Shown in pieces: positions 42,513-54,822 of a stretch of 64,000 bases of DNA; positions within the stretch are counted from its first letter, which is position 1, and each line of letters opens with the position of its first letter. Origin of the DNA: Arsenophonus endosymbiont of Aleurodicus floccissimus. Lineage in GTDB: Bacteria; Pseudomonadota; Gammaproteobacteria; Enterobacterales; Enterobacteriaceae. Made by a program: the position numbers and the translations under genes. A model generated the notes under the pieces. That model was not told where the DNA came from. It did not search any database and saw only the letters and a program-made list of their open reading frames with translations. The stretch spans positions 434,001 to 498,000 of the forward strand of contig NZ_OUND01000001.1 in assembly GCF_900343025.1 (NCBI RefSeq), given 5' to 3'.

Positions 42513-43723
42513 TTACTGTTCGAAGGCTCCCGGCCTGGTATTGATTGAAGCTTTTCTTTTTTGCTGACAATAACCTATTAACAGAGGAACAATAGTGGCA
42601 ACCATAACACTGCTTGTTGCTAATAGAGAGTTGGTAATGAGGCTATATACTGCTAAACTTGCGGCAAAACATAAACCAAGCTGGAGAGTATTTTGTAAAG
42701 CGGCGGCTTTACCACTGTCTTGAGGAAAGACACTTAATGCATTTGATACCAAAATAGGATAACAAGCTCCGTTCATCGCCGCCATACAACAGAAAGGCAG
42801 TAATAGAGCAAATAAATTAGGTTGTGAATAGATAACAAGGATAAAAATGACAAATACACTTATTCCATAACCGATAAGAATAATTGGTAGCAAGATTTGG
42901 TTTTTTATTTTGGCTATTAAATAACGCCCACCATAGTCACCGAACATAAAAGCGATAGTTTGTGGTACATAACTGATGCCTATATCCTGCGGATCATATC
43001 CCATTTGAGTTAAAATAAAGGGGGATCCTGTTAGCCAAGCAAAAAAACCAGCGCTACAGGCGGCATAAATTAAATACATTACCGCTAAAAATAGCAGAAT
43101 ATAGAAAAGTGATAAATGTGGTGGTTGATTTTGTTTTGTCAGTTTTTTCAGAATATTTTTTCCTGTAACAAAATGGTGGCCAGAAAAAGCAATATTCCAA
43201 TGATAGCTAAGGCAAAAAATATCATTTGCCAGTTGTTACCAGTTAGAAGCCAGGCACCTAATAGGGGAGTTAATGCTGGTGACAGTGCAACTAAAAGCAT
43301 AATGGTAGCAAATACCCGTTTAGCATATTGGCCGCTAAAACGATCGATGACCAAAGCTTGCCAAATTACAGTAGTTGAGCAAACTCCAACACCTTGAATA
43401 AATCTCAAAATAAGCAATTGCGTGCCATTAGTGATCCACAGTGTTGCCAAACAACTAATAATAAATAGAGGCAAGCCAATTAATAAAACCGGTTTTCTAC
43501 CAATACGGTCGGAAAGCGGCCCCCAACTAAGTTGCGCAAAGGCAAAGCCACATAAAAATAGGCTAAGACTTGCACTGATGGTATTTGCTGAGGTGTTGAG
43601 TTGCTGTTGCATTATACTAAAAGCCGGTAAGTACATATCAATGGCCAAAAAGCCGAGCATACTTAAACCAGCAAGATAAAGCATAAAGCCAAAATTGGCT
43701 TGATTGGGGTTATTTTTATTCAT
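42513..43723 (-). pseudogene. punC: MFS purine-nucleoside exporter PunC, single frameshift
   Basis: Relic of PunC (YdhC), a Bcr/CflA-type major-facilitator transporter. The N-terminal half ([41 protein letters not shown]) and C-terminal half (YAACSAGFFAWLTGSPFILTQMGYDP, AAALQNTLQLGLCFAASL) are undamaged. The break is in a run of six A residues (43144-43150): one more A would restore the frame (LLQEKNILKKL). Because it is a homopolymer, read error or transcriptional slippage must be considered. Divergent from punR as in E. coli. Confidence 0.85.
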
Positions 43724-43756
43724 ATTGTTATTAAATATTTTGATAGGTAAAAGGCT

Positions 43757-44663
43757 ATGTGGTCAGAGTATTCCTTGGAAGTGATTGATGCCGTTGAGAG
43801 AACGGGCAGTTTTAGTGCAGCTGCCATAGAGTTACATCGAGTTCCCTCTGAGGTCAGTTATACTGTAAAACAGCTGGAAGAGTGGTTATCGGTTCCTTTA
43901 TTTGAAAGGCGTTATCGTGATGTTTGTACTTACTGACGCAGGTAAATTTTTCGTTAAAAATGCGCGTAATATTATTAAAACGATGCGTGAAACTCGTCAT
44001 CAGTGTCAACAAATTGAAAATGGTTGGCATGGACAATTTAGCATTGCTATTGATCGGGTAGTTAAACCGGATAGGATGTTGCAATTAATATTAGATTTTT
44101 ATCGCCACTTTTCTGATATCGAACTTTTTATTCAGCAGGAAGTTTATAATGGTGTATGGGGAGGCATTAGTCGATGGTCGAGTGGATATTGCAATTGGTG
44201 CAACCCGTGCGTCACTGATTGGCGATAGATATAGTTTCCGTGAATGGGATTTATTCCCTGGTCATGTGTTGTCAGTATCAATCATCCTTTAGCACAAATA
44301 AACGAGTTAATTAGTGATCAACAATTACGTTTCTATCCCAGTTTATGTTTAGAAGATACCTCTCGCTACTTACCAAAACGAGAAACTTGGGCATTAGATA
44401 ACCAAAAAAGGCTTATTGTGCCAGATGGGGAAAGTGGTCTAGCATGCTTGAAAAATGGATTATGCTTAGGATTTGCGCCTAAACATCGGGTAGAGCAACT
44501 TTGTTGCAAAAATGAATTAAAGACATTGCAGATTAAGCAACCCTTACCTGAGAGTCCGTGTTATATCATATGGAATGAAGAAAAACGTTCCCCGACATTG
44601 AGTTGGCTACTGGATTATTTAGGTAATAGCGAGACACTCAATGCCGAGTGGTTAACTAATTGA
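43757..44663 (+). pseudogene. punR: LysR-type regulator PunR, frameshifts
   Basis: Relic of PunR (YdhB), the LysR-family activator of punC. It starts with the nearly E. coli-identical [33 protein letters not shown]. The frame breaks after ERRYRDV, resumes as VLTDAGKFFVKNARNIIKT, breaks at an extra G near 44158 (NGVW), resumes as GRVDIAIGATRASLIGDRYSFREWD and breaks again near 44250 before SCVVSINHPLAQI. The effector domain to SWLLDYLGNSETLNAEWL is otherwise well conserved. At least three indels. Confidence 0.88.
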
Positions 44664-44682
44664 TAGCGTTTAAATCCAGGGA

Positions 44683-45716
44683 TCATCTTCGGTAGTCAAT
44701 AAATGGACCATCGACAACTGAACGACGTTCAATCAGCTCAGGGTGTATTTTAATCGTTTGAGCATCTTGATGTTTATTAATAATGCGATCAAGTAGCATG
44801 GTAAAGGCTATTTGACCTAAACGTTCTTTGGGCTGATAAATGGTAGTTAATTTAATGCTGGGGTAAAAAAACGCGCATTACGCACATTGTCGTAGCCAAT
44901 AATAGATATATCTTGTGGCACTCGAATTCCTAATTCATTCGCAGCGTTGATAGCCCCCATAGCCATAATATCACCGCCACAGAAAATGGCAGTTGGTTTT
45001 TGTTGGTGACTTAATATTTGTTTCATCGCCTCGTAGCCGGAAGCTGGTTCAAAATCACCCTCAACAATCCATTTGTTATGTGGCTGGATGTTAGCTTCCT
45101 TCATGGCATTGAGAAAACCTTGCCGCCGGCCATTGTCAGTATTGCGTTTTAATGGTCCAGAGATAATACCTAAATCACGATGACCTCGTTCGATAAGATA
45201 ACGCCCGGCAAGATAGCCACCATAAACTGCATTATCAATGATAATATCGGTAAAATCACCATGGGCTTTGTCCCCAATCCATCACTACCATTAGAATATT
45301 ACGGTATTCCTCTAACATCTGGAGTAGTTGGTTGGGGTATTCTGAGCACATGACAAGTAAACCATCAACCCGTTTTTGCGCTAACATTTGTAAATAGGCT
45401 TGTTGTTTATTTAGGTTGTTGTGCGAATTGCACAGGATCAATGTATATACTTGACTAAAACAGTTGTTTTCGACTGATTCAATGACTTCTGCAAAGTAAG
45501 AGCTTCATTAGATGCGGCTAATAAACCAATAGATTTAGTATGATTAACTTTCAAACTACGAGGAGCAACGGCACTGGGAGAGTAATTAAGTGTTTTAATG
45601 GCTGCCCTAACGATCGTTTTTATTTCTTCGGCGACAAAACGGGTATTATTAATTACATGTGATACGGTGGTAGTTGAGACACCAGCAAGCTTTGCCACAT
45701 CCTTAATTGTTGCCAT
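44683..45716 (-). pseudogene. purR: purine repressor PurR, broken
   Basis: Relic of the LacI-family repressor of purine synthesis genes. The N-terminal [33 protein letters not shown] is excellent and the hinge reads [13 protein letters not shown], with an inserted Pro relative to E. coli SAVARSLKVN. The frame is lost near 45480 (SNEALTLQ...), returns as [35 protein letters not shown], is lost again near 45256 and near 44847, and reaches [14 protein letters not shown] at the end. Several indels. A 7-base tandem repeat sits just upstream of its ATG. Confidence 0.9.
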
Positions 45717-45727
45717 GATTATAAAGA

Positions 45728-45764
45728 CCCAATTCCCAATTCCCAATTCCCAATTCCCAATTCC
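45728..45764. repeat. tandem heptanucleotide repeat upstream of purR
   Basis: About five head-to-tail copies of the 7-base unit AATTCCC (first copies at 45731, 45738, 45745, 45752, then a partial copy), ending 12 bases from the purR start codon at 45716. Seven is not a multiple of three and the repeat lies in the leader, so length changes would alter ribosome-site or promoter spacing. Confidence 0.9.
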
Positions 45765-45985
45765 TTTACTATTGTTTAAAAATTATTGTTATTGATCTAT
45801 AAAAATAGATAATTAAGTTATCAGTAAACTGATTATTTTGTCTGATTTGCAGTAAAAACAAAAGTATTAATCAATCTTTGCTAGGTGATATAATAGAAAA
45901 TAGCTTTTATTGTTGTATGATATTATGACATTTAATGATTTTTCATTAATTAATTTATGAATAAGACAGTGTGAATAGTGAGGTT

Positions 45986-46069
45986 ATGGATACCGATTTT
46001 AAGTATGGTTTATGTACTGCGATAGTTGCATTATTAATGATCGTATCTTTTGTTTCTTTTATTTTATGA
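45986..46069 (+). CDS. ynhF: small membrane protein YnhF
   Basis: A 27-residue frame (DTDFKYGLCTAIVALLMIV, then SFVSFIL) behind an AGTGAGG site. It matches E. coli YnhF (29 residues: STDLKFSLVTTIIVLGLIV), a single-helix inner-membrane protein, and lies upstream of purR on the opposite strand as in E. coli. It is intact although purR is dead. Confidence 0.75.
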   Translation: MDTDFKYGLCTAIVALLMIVSFVSFIL

Positions 46070-46139
46070 GCATCATATTGGCTTAATTGCCTGATTTTTA
46101 TCGCTACAACATTCTGGCTTAACCAGCATCATGGACAGC

Positions 46140-46160
46140 AGGCTGCACTATTGGCAGCCT
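46140..46160. terminator. hairpin between ynhF and argS
   Basis: AGGCTGC (46140-46146) pairs with GCAGCCT (46154-46160) around a 7-base loop, 16 bases beyond the argS stop. The T tail is weak in both directions. Confidence 0.5.
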
Positions 46161-46176
46161 ATAGTCTAATAAGGGA

Positions 46177-47907
46177 TTACATTTTTTCTACCGTTTCAAT
46201 CCCTAATGTGTCTAAACCAATTTTTAAGGTTTTTTGCGTTAGTAATGCCAGTTTTAATCTACTTTCTTTTGATGCGTTATTTTTTGCACCTAAAATTGGG
46301 CAATTTTCATAAAAACTAGAAAATAAACCTGCCAGATCATATAAATAAGCACACATAATATGGGGTAAACCGTCGCGAGCAACGGTTAGTATTGTTTCCT
46401 CAAATTGTAATAAACGAGTCGCTAAGGCTTGTTCATACTGATTTGCTAAAATCACCGGCTCGCTTAGTGCTGTTGGATTAATATTAGCCCGTTTAAAAAT
46501 GGAGGCCACACGGGTATAAGCATATTGCATATAAGGCGCGGTATTACCTTCAAACGCTAACATATTGTCCCAGTCAAAAATATAATCAGTGGTACGATTT
46601 TTCGATAGATCGGCATATTTTACTGCACCAATACCCACCACCTGACTAATCGATTGTAACTCGTTTTCTGGCATAGCTGGATTTTTTTGCCGAATAAGAT
46701 CACTGGCCCGCTCAATTGCTTCATCCAGTAAATCGGCGAGCCGGATTGTTCCGCCGGCTCGAGTTTGAAACGGTTTAACATCTTTACCTAGCATCATACC
46801 GAACATATGATGCTCTAATGACATTGTATCGGGAATATAGCCGGCTTTACGAACAATAGTCCAAGCTTGCATCAGATGTTGATGTTGTCGTGAATCTATA
46901 TAATATAGCACCCGATCAGCATGTAACATTTCATGACGATATTTAGCGCAGGCAATATCTGTTGTCGTATAAAGATAACCACCATCTTTTTTCTGGATGA
47001 TAACCCCCATGGCATCACCCCCTTTAGTCTTAAATTCATCCAGATAGACAACCATAGCGCCATCACTTTTAACGGCCAACTTTTTAGCTATTAAATCAGC
47101 TACAATATCAGGCAGCATATTATTATATAAGCTTTCACCCATCACATCGTCTTCCGTCAGTGTGACATTTAAACGATGATAGGTGTGTTGATTTTGCGCC
47201 ATGGTAATATCGACCAATTTGCGCCACATTTTCCGACAATATTCATCACCAGATTGTAGTTTAACCACATAATTACGTGCAAGTTCAGCAAAGTTTCCAT
47301 CTTCATCATAATGTTTTTTAGCTTCACGATACAAAGTCTCGAGATCAGCTAAAGTCATATCGGTAGCATTTTCTTGTTGAACTTTTTCCAAGTACGCAAT
47401 TAGCATACCGAATTGGGTGCCCCAATCGCCGATATGGTTAGCACGTATTACTTTATGACCTAAAAACTCTAATGTACGAGCAACAGCATCGCCAATGATA
47501 GTAGAACGTAAATGACCAACATGCATCTGCTTTGCTACATTTGGAGCGGAATAGTCAATAATGACGGTTTGTGGCGTAACGGCGCTAATTGCCAATTTTT
47601 CATGTTGCAAGGTAAGTTCAATTTGTTCGGCTATCCATTGCTTATCAAGAAAAATATTAATAAAACCAGGTCCCGCTATTTCAACTTTACTGGCAATATT
47701 TTCTAGATTTAGTAGCGGCAGCATTTTTTCAGCTAATTGACGTGGAGGAATGCCGATTTTTTTAGCTGCAGACATGACGCCATTAGCTTGGTAATCACCG
47801 AATTGGGCTTTTGTTGAAGGGCGTATATGTGCCTCACTACCTTTAGGAGCCCCTGCGGCAATTAATGCATTACTAATTTTTTCTGAAAGAAGAGCCTGAA
47901 TATTCAC
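46177..47907 (-). CDS. argS: arginyl-tRNA synthetase
   Basis: An intact 576-residue class I synthetase, one residue shorter than E. coli ArgRS. The N-terminal Add-1 domain (about 1-115) is followed by the HIGH-type HVGH at residues 129-132 ([16 protein letters not shown]. coli has Glu where this has Gln) and the C-terminal anticodon domain ending [13 protein letters not shown]. As usual for bacterial ArgRS there is no canonical KMSKS. Divergent from cutC, as in E. coli once yecM is removed. Confidence 0.97.
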   Translation of the reverse strand: MNIQALLSEKISNALIAAGAPKGSEAHIRPSTKAQFGDYQANGVMSAAKKIGIPPRQLAEKMLPLLNLENIASKVEIAGPGFINIFLDKQWIAEQIELTLQHEKLAISAVTPQTVIIDYSAPNVAKQMHVGHLRSTIIGDAVARTLEFLGHKVIRANHIGDWGTQFGMLIAYLEKVQQENATDMTLADLETLYREAKKHYDEDGNFAELARNYVVKLQSGDEYCRKMWRKLVDITMAQNQHTYHRLNVTLTEDDVMGESLYNNMLPDIVADLIAKKLAVKSDGAMVVYLDEFKTKGGDAMGVIIQKKDGGYLYTTTDIACAKYRHEMLHADRVLYYIDSRQHQHLMQAWTIVRKAGYIPDTMSLEHHMFGMMLGKDVKPFQTRAGGTIRLADLLDEAIERASDLIRQKNPAMPENELQSISQVVGIGAVKYADLSKNRTTDYIFDWDNMLAFEGNTAPYMQYAYTRVASIFKRANINPTALSEPVILANQYEQALATRLLQFEETILTVARDGLPHIMCAYLYDLAGLFSSFYENCPILGAKNNASKESRLKLALLTQKTLKIGLDTLGIETVEKM

Positions 47908-48426
47908 CTGATTACCTTAATGATGAAGATAGCTGTCGTGTTCAACTTAGTCAGATACAGCTATGAGGATCGTAATAAAAATAGCTGGCTTTATACCATA
48001 ATTAGCTATTCACATGCTACTATCAACTATTTGATCGATAACTCTATTGTAAAAAGTAATATCAGATAGGGATCGCTTTTTATCATCTTGCTCAGTGACA
48101 ATAGAGGATTTTTGATTTATCTAACTTTTAAAAATTATACGGCTGCAAAAATTGCAATTTTGATTAGAAATATTAATTTAAAAAAAGGGCTATGTTAAGT
48201 CTCTTTATTTTCCAGATTAAAATTTATCTTCATGAAAAGTTAAAAATATATTGAAAATTTGTTATCAAAAGTTAATGATCTTTTATAAAAAATATTATCC
48301 TTTTCCATTAAAATTAATTACTTGTATTACTGTTTGAAAAACGGGTATTTTATTTGCAGAATAGTATACTTATTAATTGATAATTAAAAATAGAAATAAC
48401 AATAATTAATCAGAGGTGGCAGTATT
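47908..48426. other. divergent intergenic region argS/cutC
   Basis: About 520 AT-rich bases between divergent start codons. It should carry both promoters; no gene fragment was recognised. Confidence 0.45.
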
Positions 48427-49185
48427 ATGATAACCCTGGAAATTTGCTGCTATAGAGCTGAATGTGCGCTAATTGCGGAAAAATGTGGCGCAGATCGTAT
48501 TGAACTTTGTTCCAGTCCAGCTGAAGGTGGATTAACGCCTAGTTATGGTTGTTTAAAACAGACTAAAGATACGATAAAGATCCCCGTTCATCCAATTGTA
48601 CGTCCTAGAGGAGGGGATTTTTGTTACAGCGATAGTGAGTTTGAAACTATTAAACATGATGTTAAATTTATCAGGCAGTTAGGTTTTCCTGGTGTGGTAT
48701 ATGGCATATTGAATCGAAAGGGGCATATTGATATACCTCGTATGCGTATTTTAAAAGCATTATCTGGGGATATGGCGATTACTTTTCATCGTGCATTTGA
48801 TATGTGCATTAGCCCAAAACAGGCCTATGTACAGCTGACAGAACTTGGTGTTGCCCGTATATTAACTTCAGGCCAGCAGCAGAATGCGGAATGTGGTTTA
48901 CCGTTATTGAAAGAATTAAATACATTATCTGCTAAAACCCTAAATGGCCCGATAATCATGGCGGGTGCTGGGGTAAGATGTTCAAATTTGAAGAAATTTA
49001 TTGATGCAGGGTTACCGGAAGTGCATACATCTGCTGGAAGAGTAATGCCATCGACCATGAACTACCGCAAAGCAGGGGTAACGATGAGTTCCAATATGGA
49101 AATGGATGAATTTACTCATTATTGTGTAGATAGTGATGTGGTGGAAGCAATGAAAAATTTATTAGCTATTGCTAATAATGATTGA
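48427..49185 (+). CDS. cutC: CutC family protein
   Basis: An intact 252-residue TIM-barrel protein matching CutC, long described as a copper-homeostasis protein though later work questions a direct role. Family blocks: [62 protein letters not shown] and [16 protein letters not shown] precedes the ATG. A hairpin follows between it and convergent cmoB. Confidence 0.94.
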   Translation: MITLEICCYRAECALIAEKCGADRIELCSSPAEGGLTPSYGCLKQTKDTIKIPVHPIVRPRGGDFCYSDSEFETIKHDVKFIRQLGFPGVVYGILNRKGHIDIPRMRILKALSGDMAITFHRAFDMCISPKQAYVQLTELGVARILTSGQQQNAECGLPLLKELNTLSAKTLNGPIIMAGAGVRCSNLKKFIDAGLPEVHTSAGRVMPSTMNYRKAGVTMSSNMEMDEFTHYCVDSDVVEAMKNLLAIANND

Positions 49186-49203
49186 TTACAAGTTTAGCGT
49201 AAT

Positions 49204-49222
49204 GACGGTATTCAATACCGTC
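49204..49222. terminator. bidirectional terminator cutC/cmoB
   Basis: Nine-base arms GACGGTATT (49204-49212) and AATACCGTC (49214-49222), followed on the plus strand after a short gap by a run of seven T residues. It lies between convergent genes. Confidence 0.75.
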
Positions 49223-49226
49223 AAGT

Positions 49227-50197
49227 TTACCTTTTTTTAGCAACTAAAGTTGCGCGTAGAGGAGCCGGATAACCTTCAACTGTCAAATGCATGTTATTTG
49301 GGTCAAGAAAATTTGCTAATGATTCGGTTTCCATCCAGGCTGTTTTTCGCTGTTCTTGTACGGTTGTTACTGTTTGATCAACAATATGCACATCACAAAA
49401 GCCACACTTTTCTAGCCAGATTTTAAGCATTTTGGCTGAGGGAATAAAATAAACATTACGCATTTGGGCATAACGTTCTTCAGGTATTAAGCATTGGTTT
49501 TCATCACCTTCAATAACTAAACTTTCCAGTATTAGCTCACCACCGGAAACTAATTGATTTTTTAGTTTATAGAGATGATATAACGGTGAACGCCGATGAT
49601 AAAGTACACCCATTGAAAATACAGTATCAAAGGCAGCTAGCGTCGGTAGTTGCTCGATACCGAGAGGCAATAGATGTGCTTGTTGATTATTGCCAATTAA
49701 TTTACGTATGGCTTCAAATTGATATAAAAATAGTTGGGCAGGATCAATACCGATGACATTTTTTGCGCCTTCACCAACCATTCTCCACATGTGATAGCCA
49801 TTACCGCAGCCGACATCAAGTACCTGTTTATCTGTTAATGGAGAAAGATGAGGCAGTATACGTTGCCATTTCCAGTCCGAACGCCATTCGCAATCAATAT
49901 TAATATCGTAAAGGGAAAATGGGCCTTTACGCCAGGGCATTAGGCTTTTTAGCAGTAAAGTGATCCGTTGCTTATCTTTTAAACAAAGTGGTAACTCATT
50001 TTTGGCTATCACTGCGGTTTTTAGATCTAAGTGAGTGGGTGTCATAGCGTGCAGATTTTGCACTATTTTTTGCCAATAATTAAATTGCCCATGTTGAGTG
50101 GTTTTTTTCCATTGTTCAATTTGGCATGGCAACGTTTCTAACCAATGGCTAAGTGATCCTACCGCGATTTGTTGATAAAAATGGCCAAAATCTATCA

Positions 50198-50198
<1 letters not shown>
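49227..50198 (-). CDS. cmoB: tRNA U34 carboxymethyltransferase CmoB
   Basis: An intact 323-residue protein, the same length as E. coli CmoB, which uses carboxy-SAM to make cmo5U34 in tRNAs that read fourfold codon boxes. The start used is ATG 50198 ([10 protein letters not shown]), sharing one base with the cmoA stop (TGATG). SAM-fold motif [15 protein letters not shown] and the block [16 protein letters not shown] are present. Works with CmoA on the next gene upstream. Confidence 0.97.
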
Positions 50199-51001
<803 letters not shown>

Positions 51002-51080
51002 TTATGTTAGTACATAAATTAAAACTCATTAACATGGCAAAGAGTATAATGATGACCATGTTAATGAAATAAATCTTGCA

Positions 51081-51478
51081 TTAAAGATCAAACGAAAAAA
51101 TTTGTATCCAAGGCAAATAATAAATGTTAACCAGGATCATTAAAATCATAGAACTATAAGTCATTATTTGGCCAAAATAACGCCAAGTTCGTTCTCTATG
51201 TTTTAGGCCAAAGTAATGAAAAATTCTAGTGATGATAAAAATTAACCCACAAAGATGAATAGCCCAAACGGGGGCACCATTCATCGCCATCATCAATAAT
51301 AACAGCATAGAATAGGAATATACTCAATTGCATTACTCTGAACGCGTAATGCTGCTTGTAATTCACAAAAACCACCATCACCGTAAGTAACTTGATACTG
51401 AGTTCTGAGTTTAATGACTTCCAAAGATAACTTAAACAATATTAAAGCACTAAATACAATGTACAGAGAACTAACCAT
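51081..51478 (-). pseudogene. yecN: MAPEG-family membrane protein YecN, frameshifted
   Basis: Relic of YecN, a four-helix MAPEG-domain inner-membrane protein of unknown function. The start ATG at 51478 follows GGGGAAA. The first frame (VSSLYIVFSALILFKLS, YGDGGFCELQAALRVQSNAIEYIPI) ends at CCYY-stop; the next frame continues MLLLLMMAMNGAPVWAIHLCG to SFDL. One indel around 51295-51305 separates them; all helices are otherwise intact. Confidence 0.85.
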
Positions 51479-51749
51479 TTTTTCCCCAATTTTATTAGGC
51501 AAAACAGTGAAATAATGATACATCTCAAAACTTCAACAGTTACCATAAATATAGTATTTAAATCAATAAAAAGCTTTCAGATTGCGAATATGTTAAAAGT
51601 TATCTGGCCAATATGATAAGGCGTACTTAATTCCCAGTAGAAATTTCTGTATAATAGCGATATTTTTTGATTATGTTTAAATTAATAGTACTAAAACGGC
51701 TAGTGCAATCGACTCTGCAAGTTGAGTATGATGAGTAAAAGGATATCGT

Positions 51750-53513
51750 ATGCGGACAAATTATTGTGGGCAATTAGGTGTTGCTCACGTCGGACAAAAA
51801 GTGACTCTCTGTGGCTGGGTTAACCGCCAGCGTGATTTAGGTAAATTAATTTTTGTCGATATAAGAGATCGCGAAGGTTTAGTGCAAGTTGTTTTTGTGC
51901 AGGAAAATCATGCCAAACTTTTTACCCAAGCGTCACAGTTACGCAATGAATTTTGTATCCAGATCACAGGTATGGTAAGAGAACGTGAACAAATCAATAA
52001 AGAGATACCGACTGGTGAGATTGAAATTGTTGCACAAGCATTGACGATTATTAATCGTTCTGAACCATTACCGATAGATAGCAATCAACAAAATTCCGAT
52101 GAAGTAAGATTAAAATATCGTTATCTTGATTTAAGGCGGCCGGAAATGGCAACGCGCTTAAGAGAGCGAGCCAAAATTACTAGTTTTGTGCGTCGTTTTA
52201 TGGATGCAGAAGGTTTTGTTGATATTGAAACGCCTATTTTGACCAAAGCAACACCAGAAGGTGCGCGTGATTATCTTGTTCCAAGCCGCGTTCATAAAGG
52301 TGAGTTTTATGCTCTGCCGCAATCACCACAACTTTTTAAACAATTATTGATGATGTCTGGCTTTGATCGCTATTATCAGATAGTAAAATGTTTTCGTGAT
52401 GAAGATTTACGAGCTGATCGCCAGCCTGAATTTACTCAGATCGACGTAGAAACCTCTTTTATGACTGCCGAGCAAGTTCGTGAAGTGATGGAGCGTTTGA
52501 TCCGTCAATTGTGGCAGGAAAATAAAGGTATTGAGTTAGGCACTTTTCCGGTAATGACTTTTGCTGAGGCCATGCAACGTTATGGTTCAGATAAACCAGA
52601 CTTACGGAATCCTTTAGAATTGGTTGATATTGCTGATTTGGTCAATGCCGTTGAATTTAAAGTTTTTGCTGAAGCAGCCAATGATCCAAAAGGCCGTGTG
52701 GCTGCACTTTGTGTTCCAGGCGGAGCCACATTAACGTGTAAACAACTTGATGGTTATACTGAATTTGTTGCTATTTATGGCGCCAAAGGATTAGCTTGGA
52801 TGAAAGTTAATTCACTGACTGAAGGTCAGGCAGATATTCAAAGCCCGATTGCTAAGTTTTTACCACCATCCGTGATTGATAATTTGTTAGCACGTACCCA
52901 AGCTAAAGCGGGTGATATTTGGTTATTTGGTGCTGGTAAACAAAATGTTATCAATGATGCAATGGGATCATTACGGTTGAAAGTAGGGCGTGATTTAGCA
53001 ATCACACAAAATAATAGCTGGAAACCGTTATGGATTATTGATCTTCCAATGTTTGAGGAAGATGAAAATGGTGAGCTTAATGCTATGCATCATCCTTTTA
53101 CTGCACCGAAAGATTTTACACCGGAGCAACTACAAGTCAATCCTTTAGCGGCCGTGGCTAATGCCTACGATATGGTCATTAATGGTTATGAAGTTGGTGG
53201 CGGCTCAGCGCGTATCCACCATAATAAGATGCAACAAGCTGTTTTTGAAATTCTTAATATTAGCCAATCAGATCAGCAAGATAAATTTGGTTTCTTGCTT
53301 GAGGCATTACAATATGGAACACCACCACATGCCGGTTTAGCATTTGGTTTAGATAGACTTGTTATGTTATTAACGGGAACAGAAAATATTCGCGATGTGA
53401 TTGCGTTTCCAAAAACAAACGCAGCAGCTTGTTTGATGACCGATGCACCCAGTGTGGCTAATCCGGCCGCATTAGCGGAATTGGCCATAACTGTTGCTCC
53501 AAAAACTAAATAG
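51750..53513 (+). CDS. aspS: aspartyl-tRNA synthetase
   Basis: An intact 587-residue class IIb synthetase (E. coli 590). N-terminal OB anticodon-binding domain (about 1-105, [26 protein letters not shown]), class II motif 2 region [18 protein letters not shown], bacterial GAD insert (about 290-420) and motif 3 [13 protein letters not shown]. Five bases before nudB, a likely operon aspS-nudB-yebC. Confidence 0.97.
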   Translation: MRTNYCGQLGVAHVGQKVTLCGWVNRQRDLGKLIFVDIRDREGLVQVVFVQENHAKLFTQASQLRNEFCIQITGMVREREQINKEIPTGEIEIVAQALTIINRSEPLPIDSNQQNSDEVRLKYRYLDLRRPEMATRLRERAKITSFVRRFMDAEGFVDIETPILTKATPEGARDYLVPSRVHKGEFYALPQSPQLFKQLLMMSGFDRYYQIVKCFRDEDLRADRQPEFTQIDVETSFMTAEQVREVMERLIRQLWQENKGIELGTFPVMTFAEAMQRYGSDKPDLRNPLELVDIADLVNAVEFKVFAEAANDPKGRVAALCVPGGATLTCKQLDGYTEFVAIYGAKGLAWMKVNSLTEGQADIQSPIAKFLPPSVIDNLLARTQAKAGDIWLFGAGKQNVINDAMGSLRLKVGRDLAITQNNSWKPLWIIDLPMFEEDENGELNAMHHPFTAPKDFTPEQLQVNPLAAVANAYDMVINGYEVGGGSARIHHNKMQQAVFEILNISQSDQQDKFGFLLEALQYGTPPHAGLAFGLDRLVMLLTGTENIRDVIAFPKTNAAACLMTDAPSVANPAALAELAITVAPKTK

Positions 53514-53518
53514 ATACT

Positions 53519-53959
53519 ATGCAATATAAACGGCCGGAATCAGTATTAGTTGTAGTTTATGTGCAATCGAGTCGTCAAGTACTGATGCTACAGCGGCGTG
53601 ATGATCCTGATTTTTGGCAATCAGTTACCAGTAGTCTTGAGGATAACGAAACACCCAGAGAGACGGCATTGCGTGAAGTTAAAGAAGAGATAGGTATTGA
53701 TGATATTATTAATCAGTATTTAACGTTAGTTGATCTGCAACACAGTCTCTATTTTGATATTTTTTTTAAATTTCGTCATCGTTATGCTCCGGGTACAATC
53801 CAATGTAAAGAGCATTGGTTTTCTTTGGCCTTACAGCAAGAGCAGGATTTTTTATTAAAGGAACATTTGGCTTTTCGTTGGTTACCTGCTGCTCAGGCAG
53901 CAGCATTGACCAAGTCATGGAATAACCGTCAGGCGATTGAACAATTTGTTCTAAAATGA
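53519..53959 (+). CDS. nudB: dihydroneopterin triphosphate diphosphatase NudB
   Basis: A 146-residue intact Nudix hydrolase that removes pyrophosphate from dihydroneopterin triphosphate in folate synthesis. The Nudix box reads SSLEDNETPRETALREVKEEIGID: the catalytic REVKEE is intact, but the first Gly of the box is Ser (E. coli has GSVEEGE). The N-terminus is four residues shorter than in E. coli. The gene lies between aspS and yebC, as in E. coli. Its retention fits continued folate synthesis, although pabB is broken. Confidence 0.9.
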   Translation: MQYKRPESVLVVVYVQSSRQVLMLQRRDDPDFWQSVTSSLEDNETPRETALREVKEEIGIDDIINQYLTLVDLQHSLYFDIFFKFRHRYAPGTIQCKEHWFSLALQQEQDFLLKEHLAFRWLPAAQAAALTKSWNNRQAIEQFVLK

Positions 53960-53989
53960 TTTTTATTGACGTATTTTGGGAGATATTTC

Positions 53990-54733
53990 ATGGCAGGTCA
54001 TAGTAAATGGGCCAATACCAAACACCGAAAAGCGGCGCAAGATGCTAAACGGGGTAAAATTTTTACTAAAATTATTCGTGAACTGGTAACAGCGGCTCGT
54101 TTAGGTGGCGGTGACGCTGCATCAAACCCACGATTGCGTGCGGCGATTAATAAGGCATTATCTAATAATATGACGCGAGATACGTTAAATCGAGCAATCG
54201 CACGTGGTGTAGGTAGTGATGACAATGATAATCTGGAAACGATCATTTATGAAGGCTATGGCCCATGTGGTACGGCTGTTATGGTTGAATGCTTAAGTGA
54301 TAATCGTAATCGTACAGTTTCTGATGTCCGCCACGCCTTTACTAAGTGCGGTGGTAATTTAGGTACAGATGGTTCGGTTGCTTATTTATTTACTAAACGT
54401 GGCGTGATCTCATATGCACCAGGCATTGATGAAGATAATTTAATGGAAGTGGTATTAGAAGCGGGTGCTGATGATGTCGAATCTTGTGATGATGGCGCCA
54501 TCGATGTTTATACTATGCTGGAAAGCTTTGGTGATGTAAAAGATGCTTTAGATGCGGCTAGTTTTAAGGCTGAAGCTGCCGAGGTGACAATGATCCCGTC
54601 AACCAGAGTAAATTTAGATGCTGACACTGCACCTAAACTTTTACGTTTAATCGACATGCTGGAAGATTCTGATGATGTACAAGAAGTGTATCATAATGGG
54701 GAAATTTCAGATGAAGTTGCGGCTCAGCTATAA
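53990..54733 (+). CDS. yebC: YebC/PmpR family protein
   Basis: An intact 247-residue YebC, a family linked to translation of difficult (for example proline-rich) sequences and transcription control. The start used is ATG 53990 ([27 protein letters not shown]), the universal N-terminus of the family, behind GGGAGAT; an upstream TTG is ruled out. The acidic C-terminal domain ([12 protein letters not shown]) is present. It ends before a good terminator. Confidence 0.96.
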   Translation: MAGHSKWANTKHRKAAQDAKRGKIFTKIIRELVTAARLGGGDAASNPRLRAAINKALSNNMTRDTLNRAIARGVGSDDNDNLETIIYEGYGPCGTAVMVECLSDNRNRTVSDVRHAFTKCGGNLGTDGSVAYLFTKRGVISYAPGIDEDNLMEVVLEAGADDVESCDDGAIDVYTMLESFGDVKDALDAASFKAEAAEVTMIPSTRVNLDADTAPKLLRLIDMLEDSDDVQEVYHNGEISDEVAAQL

Positions 54734-54760
54734 TTAAATCAACTTTTTATATTAAGAGAT

Positions 54761-54790
54761 AGCATGCTGATTATCAGTATGCTTTTTCTT
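54761..54790 (+). terminator. rho-independent terminator after yebC
   Basis: AGCATGCTGA (54761-54770) pairs with TCAGTATGCT (54774-54783, one G-T pair), then TTTTCTTTG. It ends the aspS-nudB-yebC run. Confidence 0.8.
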
Positions 54791-54822
54791 TGCATGTTTA
54801 ACTTACTCAGTGAGTCAAGAAT

